From an uncultured Collinsella sp. (GTDB taxonomy: Bacteria > Actinomycetota > Coriobacteriia > Coriobacteriales > Coriobacteriaceae), in NCBI GenBank assembly GCA_900555515.1, contig USLO01000043.1, forward strand, positions 1-11,866: DNA of 11,866 bases. Reading direction: 5' to 3'. Positions 6,242 through 11,866 of the stretch are shown in pieces. Under the pieces are notes generated by a model, which was not told the origin of the DNA, ran no database searches, and worked only from the letters and a program-made list of their open reading frames with translations. Position numbers and translations under genes: made by a program. Position 1 is the stretch's first letter; every line of letters begins with the position of its first letter.

Positions 6242-6269
6242 TTGTTGACCCATCGTTTGGGCATACAAT
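6242..6269 (+). promoter_or_regulatory. candidate promoter of ade
   Basis: TTGTTG (6242-6247), 16 bases, then TACAAT (6264-6269) form a plausible sigma-A type promoter. The start would be near 6276, just before the terminator-like hairpin at 6282-6317. The same bases can also pair as an RNA (ATTGT 6241-6245 with ACAAT 6265-6269), so if transcription comes from further upstream this would be a hairpin instead. Confidence 0.45.
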
Positions 6270-6281
6270 GGCTATTGGTTT

Positions 6282-6317
6282 GCTGCGGTGAAGGCCTGTC
6301 CGCTCCGCAGCTTTTTT
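6282..6317 (+). terminator. intrinsic terminator in the ade leader (candidate attenuator)
   Basis: GCTGCGG (6282-6288) pairs with CCGCAGC (6305-6311) around a 16-base loop and is followed directly by six T (6312-6317). That is a standard intrinsic terminator. It sits between the candidate promoter and the AAAGGAG of ade, only 20 bases before the start codon, and no promoter is seen after it. Reads through it would be needed to express ade. GCGGAG at 6229-6234 could pair with CTCCGC (6303-6308) and open it if the transcript starts further upstream. No known purine riboswitch sequence is recognised. Confidence 0.65.
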
Positions 6318-6337
6318 CTACGGTTAAAGGAGTATGT

Positions 6338-8158
6338 ATGTCCGTTGAGGTCATGAGGTCTGTGATCGATGCTGCCGAGGGGCGCGTGCCCGTCGACACG
6401 CTGTTTACCAATGCGCAGATCGTCGACGTGTATGGCCAGCGTGTGGCGCCCGGTAGCGTTGCCGTCAAGGACGGTGTGATCGTCGGCGTGCTCTACGATG
6501 GTCGCGACGATGCCGCTGGCGCCTACGAGTCAACTGAGGTCATCGACTGCCAAGGGCGCTATCTCGCTCCCGGTTTTATTGACGGGCATCTGCATATCGA
6601 GTCTTCGAACATCCGTCCCGCCGAGTACGCTCGCATGGCCGCGACGCGCGGTACCACCACCGCCATTGCCGACAGCCACGAGATTGCCAATGTTGCCGGT
6701 CTTGACGGCTTGCGCTTTATGATTGAGGACGGCCGCCGCGCACCCATCTCCATCAAGTACATGATGCCTTCGTGCGTGCCCGCGCTGCCCGACGAGCAAG
6801 CCGGTGCCGTTATTTCGGCTGCCGATATGCAGGCGTTTTTTGCCGAGCATCCGGGCGATGTCTTTGGTCTGGGCGAAATGATGAACCTGCCGGGCGTCTT
6901 TATGGCCGATCCCGAGACCTGTGCTCGTATCGACGCTGCCAATCAGACGCCGTCCAAACAGGTTGACGGTCATGCCCCGCTCGTTGCCGGCAAGGACCTC
7001 AACGCCTATGCCGCGGCGGGTATTATCGCCGACCACGAGTCGACGATTCCCGAGGAGGCGCTCGATAAACTGTCCCGCGGCATGTATGTGATGCTGCGTG
7101 AGGGCACGTGCAGCCACGACCTAGCCAATTTGTCCCCGATGCTGCTGGAGAATCCTGCCCGCGCCCGCCGCTGCTGCTTTGCGACTGACGACCGCGCTCC
7201 TTCCGATGCGCTTGCAACCGGCATGATCGACAATGCCTGCCGCGTGGCGATTGAGGCCGGTATCGACCCCGTGGTCGCTATCTCTATGGCGTCCCTCTCC
7301 ACGGCCGAGGCGTTTGGCCTGGATCACGGCTGCCGCGACCCGCACGAGCTCCGCGGTGCGATTGCCCCGGGCAAGCGTGCCGACCTGCTGGTGCTCAATG
7401 ACCTGACGTTTGCCACGGCTCCGCATCGCGTGTATGCCGCCGGCGCGCTCGTGGCACAGGACGGCACTTTTGTGGGCGAGATTGCACCCGAGATGGCCGA
7501 GGTCGCGGCCCTTGCCGATGAGCTGCGCGCCTCCGTTAAGCTGCCGAAGCTTTCGCTCGACGTATTCGACTATGCCTTTAAGCCGGGCGAGGCCGTGATT
7601 GACGTGGTGCCGGGCAAGGCCATCACGGGCATGGTTCGTCCCGAGAGCGCCGAGGGCCTGCGCCGTATTATGCTGATCGAGCGCCACGGCCGCGGTGTGT
7701 CGCTGCAGGCCGAGGGCGCCGACGGTGATGGTCCTGCGGGCCTGGGACTCGTTGGCAAGCACATCGGTCGCGGCTGGGTGCGCGGCTTTACCATCACGGG
7801 TGGTGCCATCGCCTCGACGATCGGACACGACTCGCACAACGTGTGCGTCGTGGGCGACAACGCCGCCGATATGATGGCCGCCGTTGAGGCCGTGGGCCAG
7901 GGCGGTCACGTGCTGGTGCGCAACGGCGAGGTCGTGGCGCGCATTCCGCTGGCGCTCGGTGGCCTGATGAGCGAGGGCACGGCCGAGGACGTTGCCGCGC
8001 AGCACGACGACTTTATGGTCAAGGCGCGTGCCATGGGCATCGAGCCGCCGCTCGACCCCATCATGGGCATCATCTTCCTGCCCCTGCCGGTGATCCCGAC
8101 GCTCCGCATCCGCCCCGAGGGCATGTTCGACGTCACGACCTTCACCTACGCCGACTAG
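6338..8158 (+). CDS. ade: adenine deaminase
   Basis: Ade hydrolyses adenine to hypoxanthine and ammonia, feeding purine salvage. The 606-residue product has the amidohydrolase features of the family. In the N-terminal half these are GFIDGHLHIESS (metal ligands His84, His86), DSHEIANV, GLGEMMN, DGHAP (His212), ADHES (His233) and ATDDRAP (Asp284). Later come GAIAPGKRADLLVL and, near the end, GIIFLPLPVIP. Length and motif order are typical. The ATG at 6338 lies 5 bases after AAAGGAG (6326-6332); an ATG at 6334 is out of frame. The frame is open upstream to 6092, but that stretch overlaps structured element B and is not coding. A terminator in the leader suggests attenuation. The TAG stop lies in a copy of the GGGGACGTTC repeat. 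Confidence 0.95.
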   Translation: MSVEVMRSVIDAAEGRVPVDTLFTNAQIVDVYGQRVAPGSVAVKDGVIVGVLYDGRDDAAGAYESTEVIDCQGRYLAPGFIDGHLHIESSNIRPAEYARMAATRGTTTAIADSHEIANVAGLDGLRFMIEDGRRAPISIKYMMPSCVPALPDEQAGAVISAADMQAFFAEHPGDVFGLGEMMNLPGVFMADPETCARIDAANQTPSKQVDGHAPLVAGKDLNAYAAAGIIADHESTIPEEALDKLSRGMYVMLREGTCSHDLANLSPMLLENPARARRCCFATDDRAPSDALATGMIDNACRVAIEAGIDPVVAISMASLSTAEAFGLDHGCRDPHELRGAIAPGKRADLLVLNDLTFATAPHRVYAAGALVAQDGTFVGEIAPEMAEVAALADELRASVKLPKLSLDVFDYAFKPGEAVIDVVPGKAITGMVRPESAEGLRRIMLIERHGRGVSLQAEGADGDGPAGLGLVGKHIGRGWVRGFTITGGAIASTIGHDSHNVCVVGDNAADMMAAVEAVGQGGHVLVRNGEVVARIPLALGGLMSEGTAEDVAAQHDDFMVKARAMGIEPPLDPIMGIIFLPLPVIPTLRIRPEGMFDVTTFTYAD

Positions 8159-8163
8159 TCATC

Positions 8164-8202
8164 GGGGACGTTCTTAAACGACTAGTCGTCGGGGACACTC
8201 TT
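8164..8202. repeat. half-copy of the GGGGACGTTC/GACTAGTC repeat after ade
   Basis: The unit reads GGGGACGTTCTTAAAC, GACTAGTC, GTC, GGGGACACTCTT. It matches 36 of 39 bases of the reverse complement of 9223-9261, so the plus-strand HAD gene is flanked by inverted copies. The preceding bases CTAGTCATC contain the ade stop codon and match the edge of the other copies. The bases from 8203 to 8297 show only a small CTGGCA/TGCCAG hairpin (8237-8261) and a weak possible promoter (TTGTAA 8266-8271, TCTTAT 8289-8294). Confidence 0.8.
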
Positions 8203-8297
8203 TGGCGTGTCGCCTGACGCCGCGACCGTGAGTCCTCTGGCATGTGTGAGCTATTTGCCAGGTCCTTGTAACGTTTACGCCCGCGGAGTCTTATTTG

Positions 8298-8364
8298 AGC
8301 TCCCTTTGGGTACGTTGGAATTGGATATACGTCCGATTCCATCAAGCCCGAAGGGAGCTTTTCT
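8298..8364 (+). promoter_or_regulatory. long leader hairpin that buries the RBS of the HAD gene
   Basis: A 13-bp outer stem (8298-8310 with 8347-8359, one G-T pair) and a 10-bp inner stem (8316-8325 with 8332-8341, one G-T pair) are separated by symmetric 5-base internal loops and capped by TATACG. The 3' arm contains the Shine-Dalgarno AAGGGAG (8351-8357) and runs into CTTTTCT just before the ATG at 8365. The hairpin could therefore block translation, stop transcription, or both. It has no recognised ligand domain. Confidence 0.65.
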
Positions 8365-9159
8365 ATGTTTAAACTGATTGCATCCGATATGGACGGCACG
8401 TTGCTTGACGAAAACGGCCAGGTGCCTCCCGAGACCTACGAACTGATTCTGGCGCTACACGAGCATGGTGTGCATTTCGCCGCATCGTCAGGCCGTCGTT
8501 ACGACCGCCTGTGCGAGTTCTTTGCACCTGTTCGCGACAAGATGGACTTTGTCGCCGCTAACGGCGCCCAGGTCTACGCCGACGGTAAGATGGTAGACCG
8601 CGAGGTGTATTCGCACCTGGCGATTCGAAGGCTCGCCCAGGCCGTCGCGACGTTTCCCAATCTGCATCTTGCGCTTTTTGACCGAACCAAGTCCTTCTTG
8701 CTCGATGACGAGTGCAAGTTCGTGCGTGAGGTCGATAAGGACCTTCCCAATGCCGAGCGCATTTGGGAGCTGCCCGATCCCAGCGTAAATATCATCAAGG
8801 CGAGTATCTTTTGCGATGACGGTGCCGTTATGGACAGCGCTTACGTACTACAGCGCGAACTCGGTCAGCTCTTTACTTTTGCGCCTTCGGGCAACGCGTG
8901 GATCGATGCCATGCAGCCCGGCGTGTCGAAGGCCTCGGGCATCGCGCAGCTCGCGGAGCATTACGGGATTGGACGCGACGAGGTCATGGCGTTTGGCGAC
9001 TCGATGAACGACTACGAGATCATTCGCTTTGTCGGCACGGGCTGCGCAATGGAAAACGCGCGTCCCGCGCTCAAGGCGGTGGCCGATCGCGTGGTGGGGT
9101 GTAACCGCGACCACGCCGTCCAGCAGGAACTCCGTCGCGTGCTGGAGAGTCTCGCTTAA
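8365..9159 (+). CDS. HAD-superfamily phosphatase, Cof-type (IIB)
   Basis: This 264-residue cytosolic HAD hydrolase probably dephosphorylates a small phosphorylated metabolite; the substrate cannot be read from sequence. Motif I is SDMDGTLLD with nucleophile Asp8 and acid/base Asp10. Motif II is in AASSGRR (Ser41/Ser42). Motif III Lys189 is in GVSKASGI, and motif IV is GDSMND (Asp212, Asp216). The roughly 100-residue insert between motifs II and III is the C2 cap of Cof-type enzymes. The ATG at 8365 follows AAGGGAG by 7 bases, and that site is inside the leader hairpin. It is convergent with a second Cof-type gene at 9267-10109, and repeats lie on both sides. Confidence 0.92.
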   Translation: MFKLIASDMDGTLLDENGQVPPETYELILALHEHGVHFAASSGRRYDRLCEFFAPVRDKMDFVAANGAQVYADGKMVDREVYSHLAIRRLAQAVATFPNLHLALFDRTKSFLLDDECKFVREVDKDLPNAERIWELPDPSVNIIKASIFCDDGAVMDSAYVLQRELGQLFTFAPSGNAWIDAMQPGVSKASGIAQLAEHYGIGRDEVMAFGDSMNDYEIIRFVGTGCAMENARPALKAVADRVVGCNRDHAVQQELRRVLESLA

Positions 9160-9160
9160 T

Positions 9161-9191
9161 CCGGCAGATGGGGACGTTTCTTTTCTGCCGG
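9161..9191 (+). other. hairpin directly after the HAD gene stop
   Basis: CCGGCAGA (9161-9168) pairs with TCTGCCGG (9184-9191) around a 15-base loop that itself reads TGGGGACGTTTCTTT, another variant of the repeat word. It starts one base after the TAA of the plus-strand HAD gene. No T-run follows, so it is a weak terminator at best. It probably belongs to the local repeat cluster. Confidence 0.6.
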
Positions 9192-9196
9192 CATTG

Positions 9197-9269
9197 GGGG
9201 ACAGTCCTTGCAGCTTTTTGCGAAGAGTGTCCCCAGTGACTAGTCGTTTAAGAACGTCCCCAATGACTA
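9197..9269. repeat. composite repeat between convergent HAD genes
   Basis: GGGGACA (9197-9203) pairs with TGTCCCC (9228-9234). The stretch 9223-9261 is the inverted partner of 8164-8202: on the minus strand it reads GGGGACGTTCTTAAAC, GACTAGTC, ACT, GGGGACACTCTT. Its outer edge CTAGTCATT (minus strand) includes the TAG stop (9267-9269) of the minus-strand HAD gene. It could act as a two-way terminator region for the convergent genes. Confidence 0.8.
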
Positions 9270-10109
9270 GGCGAGGGAGGCCATGATGGTGCGGGCGACG
9301 CCGTCGTGGTCGTTGTCGTATTCGGTGATAGCGTCGGCGGCCTCGCGGTCCTCGGGCTCGGCGTTGATCATGGCCATGCCGTGGCCCGCTGCCTGCAGCA
9401 TGGGGATGTCGTTGATGTTGTCGCCGAAGGCCCAAGCATCGGCAAGGGGTTCGCCCAGATGCTCGCAGAGCCACGTGAGGGCCGTTCCCTTGGTGGCACC
9501 CTCGCACATAACCTCGATATTCATGGCGTACGAACGCGTGACCTCGATGCTTCCGAGCGTGTCGAGCGCCGCCGCGATGGCGTCGCGATCGGCCGGATCG
9601 TGCCAGTACATAGCGATGCGTTCGAGCACCTCGACTTCGTCGATTTTGCTGTCGATATCCATGTCGATCGGTGTTCGCGTGCGCTTGAGCGAAGCCGCGA
9701 TGTGAGGATCTCCGCCACAGAACTCGTCCAGGCGCGTGTAGAGCGAGCGGGGGAGGAAACACTGCCCGTCCGCGAAGATATCGAAGGTGACGTCATGGTC
9801 GGCGGCAATGCTATGGACGCGGTGGGCGATGGCGCGGTCGAGCGGTCGGCTCAAAATGCGCGTAGCACGTGAGGCATCGGTGGGCGTACCGTCGTCGAGC
9901 TGCCAGACGCTGGCGCCGTTGGCGCAGACCGCGTAGTGTACGGCGGGATGGGCGAGGATGGGCTCAAAGATGCCCGACAGCGGGCGCCCCGTGCAGGGCA
10001 CAAACTCAACACCGCGGCGCGCAAGCTCGTCGAGCATCGCCCAGGTGGCATCGCTCATCTGCTTATCGGTCGTCAGCAGTGTTCCATCCATATCGGAAAA
10101 CACAATCAT
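9267..10109 (-). CDS. HAD-superfamily phosphatase, Cof-type (IIB), second copy
   Basis: This is a 280-residue Cof-type HAD hydrolase. Motif I SDMDGTLLT carries Asp6 and Asp8. Motif II Thr40 is in PCTGRP, motif III Lys207 in GATKGTAL, and motif IV GDNIND carries Asp230 and Asp234. The C2 cap lies between motifs II and III. The start ATG follows AAAGGG at a 9-base spacing. The protein differs clearly from the convergent HAD protein in its cap and motif details, so it is a distinct paralogue rather than a recent duplicate. Upstream on the same strand is citrate synthase, separated by a strong terminator; no obvious promoter is seen in the short gap, so expression may depend on readthrough. The substrate is unknown, probably a sugar or nucleotide phosphate or a vitamin-type phosphate as in the family. 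Confidence 0.93.
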   Translation of the reverse strand: MIVFSDMDGTLLTTDKQMSDATWAMLDELARRGVEFVPCTGRPLSGIFEPILAHPAVHYAVCANGASVWQLDDGTPTDASRATRILSRPLDRAIAHRVHSIAADHDVTFDIFADGQCFLPRSLYTRLDEFCGGDPHIAASLKRTRTPIDMDIDSKIDEVEVLERIAMYWHDPADRDAIAAALDTLGSIEVTRSYAMNIEVMCEGATKGTALTWLCEHLGEPLADAWAFGDNINDIPMLQAAGHGMAMINAEPEDREAADAITEYDNDHDGVARTIMASLA

Positions 10110-10134
10110 TTGATGTAGCCCTTTCTACTGGCAT

Positions 10135-10173
10135 AAAAAGCGTGGCCGAGGGCGGTGATGCCCTGGCCACGCT
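10135..10173 (-). terminator. intrinsic terminator of citrate synthase
   Basis: On the minus strand AGCGTGGCC, AGGGC, an ATCACC loop, GCCCT, C and GGCCACGCT form a 14-bp stem with one unpaired C, followed by TTTTT (plus-strand AAAAA at 10135-10139). It lies 23 bases after the citrate synthase stop and 25 bases before the next start codon. This is the clearest factor-independent terminator in the window. Confidence 0.9.
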
Positions 10174-10196
10174 CGGGTTCTATAACGGTCCGCGTC

Positions 10197-11615
10197 CTAG
10201 CGATCGGCGAGCGGCTTGTACTCCAGCGGCTCGATAACCGGGCGATATGCGGGACGGATGATGCGGTGCGCGCAGAAGAGCTCTTCCATGCGGTGCGCCG
10301 ACCAGCCGGCCATGCGGGCGACGGCGAACAGCGGCGTAAAGAGCGTCTCGGGCACGCCGAGCATCTTGTAGATAAAGCCCGTGTACAGGTCGATGTTGGC
10401 ACAGATGGGCTTGGTCATGCCGTGGTCGCGCATGACCTGGGGTGCCAGGCGCTCAATGCGCTCGATGAGTGCGAATTCTTCGCCCAAGTCCTTCTTGGCT
10501 GCCAGCGAGCGCGCGTAACGGCGGCAGACCTCGGCGCGTGGGTCGCTCAGCGTGTAGACGGCGTGGCCCATGCCGTAGATGAGGCCCGTGCCGTCGAAGG
10601 CCTGCTTGTCGAGGATCTTGCCCAGGTAAGCCGCGACCTCGTCTTCATTTTCCCAGTTGGAAACATGCGCGCGGATGTCCTCGTGCATAGACACGACCTT
10701 GGCATTGGCACCGCCGTGGCGCGGGCCCTTGAGCGAGCCGATAGCCGCGGCGTAGGCGGAATACGGGTCGGTGGCCGAAGACGACAGCACGCGGCAAGCG
10801 AAGGTGGAGTTGTTGCCGCCGCCGTGCTCGGCATGCAGCATGAGCATAACGTCGAGCAGCATCGCCTCATCGCGGGTGAACGCCATGCCGCCGCGCAGGA
10901 CCTGTAGGATGGTCTCGGCGGTGGAGAGACCGGGCGTGGGGTGCGGCACGTGAACCTCGGAGCCGCGAAGCTTGGCGATCGAGGCCATGTGTGCGAAGGC
11001 GGCGATGCGCGGGAGACGTGCGAGCATGGAAATGGCGACGTCGATTTCGTGCTCGGGCGTGATCACGTCTGGTTCGGCATCGAAGGCGTAGAGCAGCAGC
11101 ACGGCGCGCTGGAGCACGTTCATGATGCTCGACGACACCGTGGTCATAGGGAACTCTTTGACGTACTCGTCGCTCAGATGTCTAAAGGCGCCCAGGCGCT
11201 CGCAAAAGCCGTCGAGCTCTTCCTTGTTGGGCAGCGAACCCGTGATAAGCAGATAGGCGACTTCCTCGTAGCCGTAGCGATTTTCGGCCTGGGCATTGTT
11301 GACCAGATCCTCGATGCTGTAGCCGCGAAGCGTGAGCTTGCCCTGATCGGGCACGACCTTTCCGTCGACCTTGTTGTAGCCGTGCACATCCGAGATGCGA
11401 GTGAGGCCCGCGACCACGCCCGAGCCGTCGGCATTGCGCAGACCGCGCTTGACATTGTGCTCTTCGAACAAGCCCTCGTCATAAGGGTCGGTCGGCAGGC
11501 CGTGGTAGAGGCTTTCGCTCTCAGACGAAATCTGGCGGCTTGCTTCGTAATCCAGAACCAGTCGGCTCAAGTGGTCATCGAAGCGGTAATAGATTTTCTT
11601 GGCGTCGTAGGCCAT
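10197..11615 (-). CDS. gltA: citrate synthase
   Basis: Citrate synthase condenses acetyl-CoA with oxaloacetate to citrate in the cytosol. In an anaerobe it mainly feeds 2-oxoglutarate and glutamate synthesis. The 472-residue product shows LHAEHGGGNNSTF (261-272), catalytic His300 in GPRHGGAN, His351 in GMGHAVY with Arg360 in DPR, and catalytic Asp409 in ANIDLYTG. About 60 residues precede the core that starts near GVVAGLTRISD, which is longer than the enterobacterial N terminus. The symbol is by homology; citZ is an equally used name, and a 2-methylcitrate role is not excluded. The ATG at 11615 follows GAGGAG by 6 bases. Upstream on the same strand an ACT-domain gene ends 77 bases away with no terminator between, so they may share a transcript. 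Confidence 0.95.
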   Translation of the reverse strand: MAYDAKKIYYRFDDHLSRLVLDYEASRQISSESESLYHGLPTDPYDEGLFEEHNVKRGLRNADGSGVVAGLTRISDVHGYNKVDGKVVPDQGKLTLRGYSIEDLVNNAQAENRYGYEEVAYLLITGSLPNKEELDGFCERLGAFRHLSDEYVKEFPMTTVSSSIMNVLQRAVLLLYAFDAEPDVITPEHEIDVAISMLARLPRIAAFAHMASIAKLRGSEVHVPHPTPGLSTAETILQVLRGGMAFTRDEAMLLDVMLMLHAEHGGGNNSTFACRVLSSSATDPYSAYAAAIGSLKGPRHGGANAKVVSMHEDIRAHVSNWENEDEVAAYLGKILDKQAFDGTGLIYGMGHAVYTLSDPRAEVCRRYARSLAAKKDLGEEFALIERIERLAPQVMRDHGMTKPICANIDLYTGFIYKMLGVPETLFTPLFAVARMAGWSAHRMEELFCAHRIIRPAYRPVIEPLEYKPLADR

Positions 11616-11692
11616 GCGCGCTCCTCTCCGGGCCGCATCGGGGTGGCTTGCATGGGCATGCGCGTGTCAGGCAATCCCCGGCGGCTTGCTCG

Positions 11693-11866
11693 CTACAGGC
11701 GGTACATAAAGTTAAAGACGTCCTCGCGCTGGATGGACACGTTGACGCCCGAAAGCTCGCCGGCCTCGGCCAGGGCCTTCTGCAGCTCAGCGAAGTCGAG
11801 CTTGGACTCGGCGGTATCGGCCAGCATGGTCATGGTGAAGATGTCCTCGATAATGGACTGCGTGAT
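11693..11866 (-). CDS. ACT-domain protein (UPF0237 type), C-terminal part
   Basis: Only the last 57 residues and the TAG stop are in the window; the start lies beyond the right edge. The visible sequence, with ITQSIIEDIFTMTMLAD, a helix ELQKALAEAG, GVNVSIQREDVFNF and a MYRL end, is the second half of a small ACT domain like the roughly 90-residue UPF0237 proteins. ACT domains bind amino acids or similar ligands and dimerise. In many Firmicutes and actinobacteria this gene is followed by a UPF0210 (DUF711) gene; here citrate synthase follows instead. The gap 11616-11692 shows no terminator or promoter, only a GCATGGGCATGC palindrome. Confidence 0.85.
   Translation of the reverse strand: MTQSIIEDIFTMTMLADTAESKLDFAELQKALAEAGELSGVNVSIQREDVFNFMYRL

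Noticed and set aside
6092..6337. 82-codon N-terminal extension of ade in the same open frame
   Set aside because: It overlaps structured element B, the promoter and the leader terminator. The AAAGGAG before 6338 and the family's usual N terminus fix the start there.
6140..6337. Purine riboswitch upstream of ade
   Set aside because: The conserved purine-aptamer core and its kissing-loop pattern were not found; only a terminator and a short CGGC/GCCG hairpin are visible.
7121..8005. 294-codon open frame antisense to ade
   Set aside because: ade is unmistakable in the other strand; GC-rich codon bias creates such antisense frames. No RBS or motif supports it.
8848..9762. 304-codon open frame on the minus strand
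   Set aside because: It runs antisense to one HAD gene, across the intergenic repeats, and out of frame through the other HAD gene. The translation is Arg/His-rich without any family motif.

Overview
The window looks like chromosomal DNA from a GC-rich actinobacterium. Several things point to the Coriobacteriia, most likely a gut Collinsella: codon use rich in G/C at third positions, AAGGAG-type ribosome binding sites, and many intergenic hairpins built on GGGGACGTTC and GACTAGTC words. The genus is an inference from gene style and from memory of such repeats. No rRNA or other marker gene is present to prove it.

Layout. Positions 2-79 hold the end of an unidentified plus-strand gene. A small membrane metalloprotease-like protein (DUF3267 type, 190-759) follows, then a queuosine pair: queH (884-1459) and queA (1524-2741). 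These make the last two steps that turn preQ1 in tRNA into queuosine. Between queA and a convergent minus-strand gene (3091-4872; long coiled coil with a C-terminal membrane anchor) lie about 350 bases full of hairpins. Next on the plus strand are an atypical short-chain dehydrogenase (5169-5969), adenine deaminase ade (6338-8158) and a HAD-family phosphatase (8365-9159). On the minus strand are a second HAD phosphatase (9267-10109), citrate synthase (10197-11615) and the 3' half of an ACT-domain regulator (11693-11866, cut by the window edge).

The coding content is mostly housekeeping: tRNA modification, purine salvage, TCA-cycle entry and phosphatases. The unusual content is between the genes. 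Two copies of a structured element of about 167 bases (2742-2907 and 5972-6139) begin 0 and 2 bases after the stop codons of queA and the dehydrogenase. Their stems keep pairing although the stem sequences differ, including a 13-14 bp outer stem that has changed completely. That is the signature of selection on structure, as in a non-coding RNA or structured 3' UTR. This is the best candidate for something undescribed.

A second layer is a family of REP-like palindromes at 755-861, 2923-2980, 8164-8202 and 9223-9269, with weaker remnants at 1457-1474 and 6162-6183. Several of them contain the stop codon of the gene they follow. Two leaders also look regulated: ade has an intrinsic terminator between its candidate promoter and its RBS, and the plus-strand HAD gene has a long hairpin that buries its RBS.
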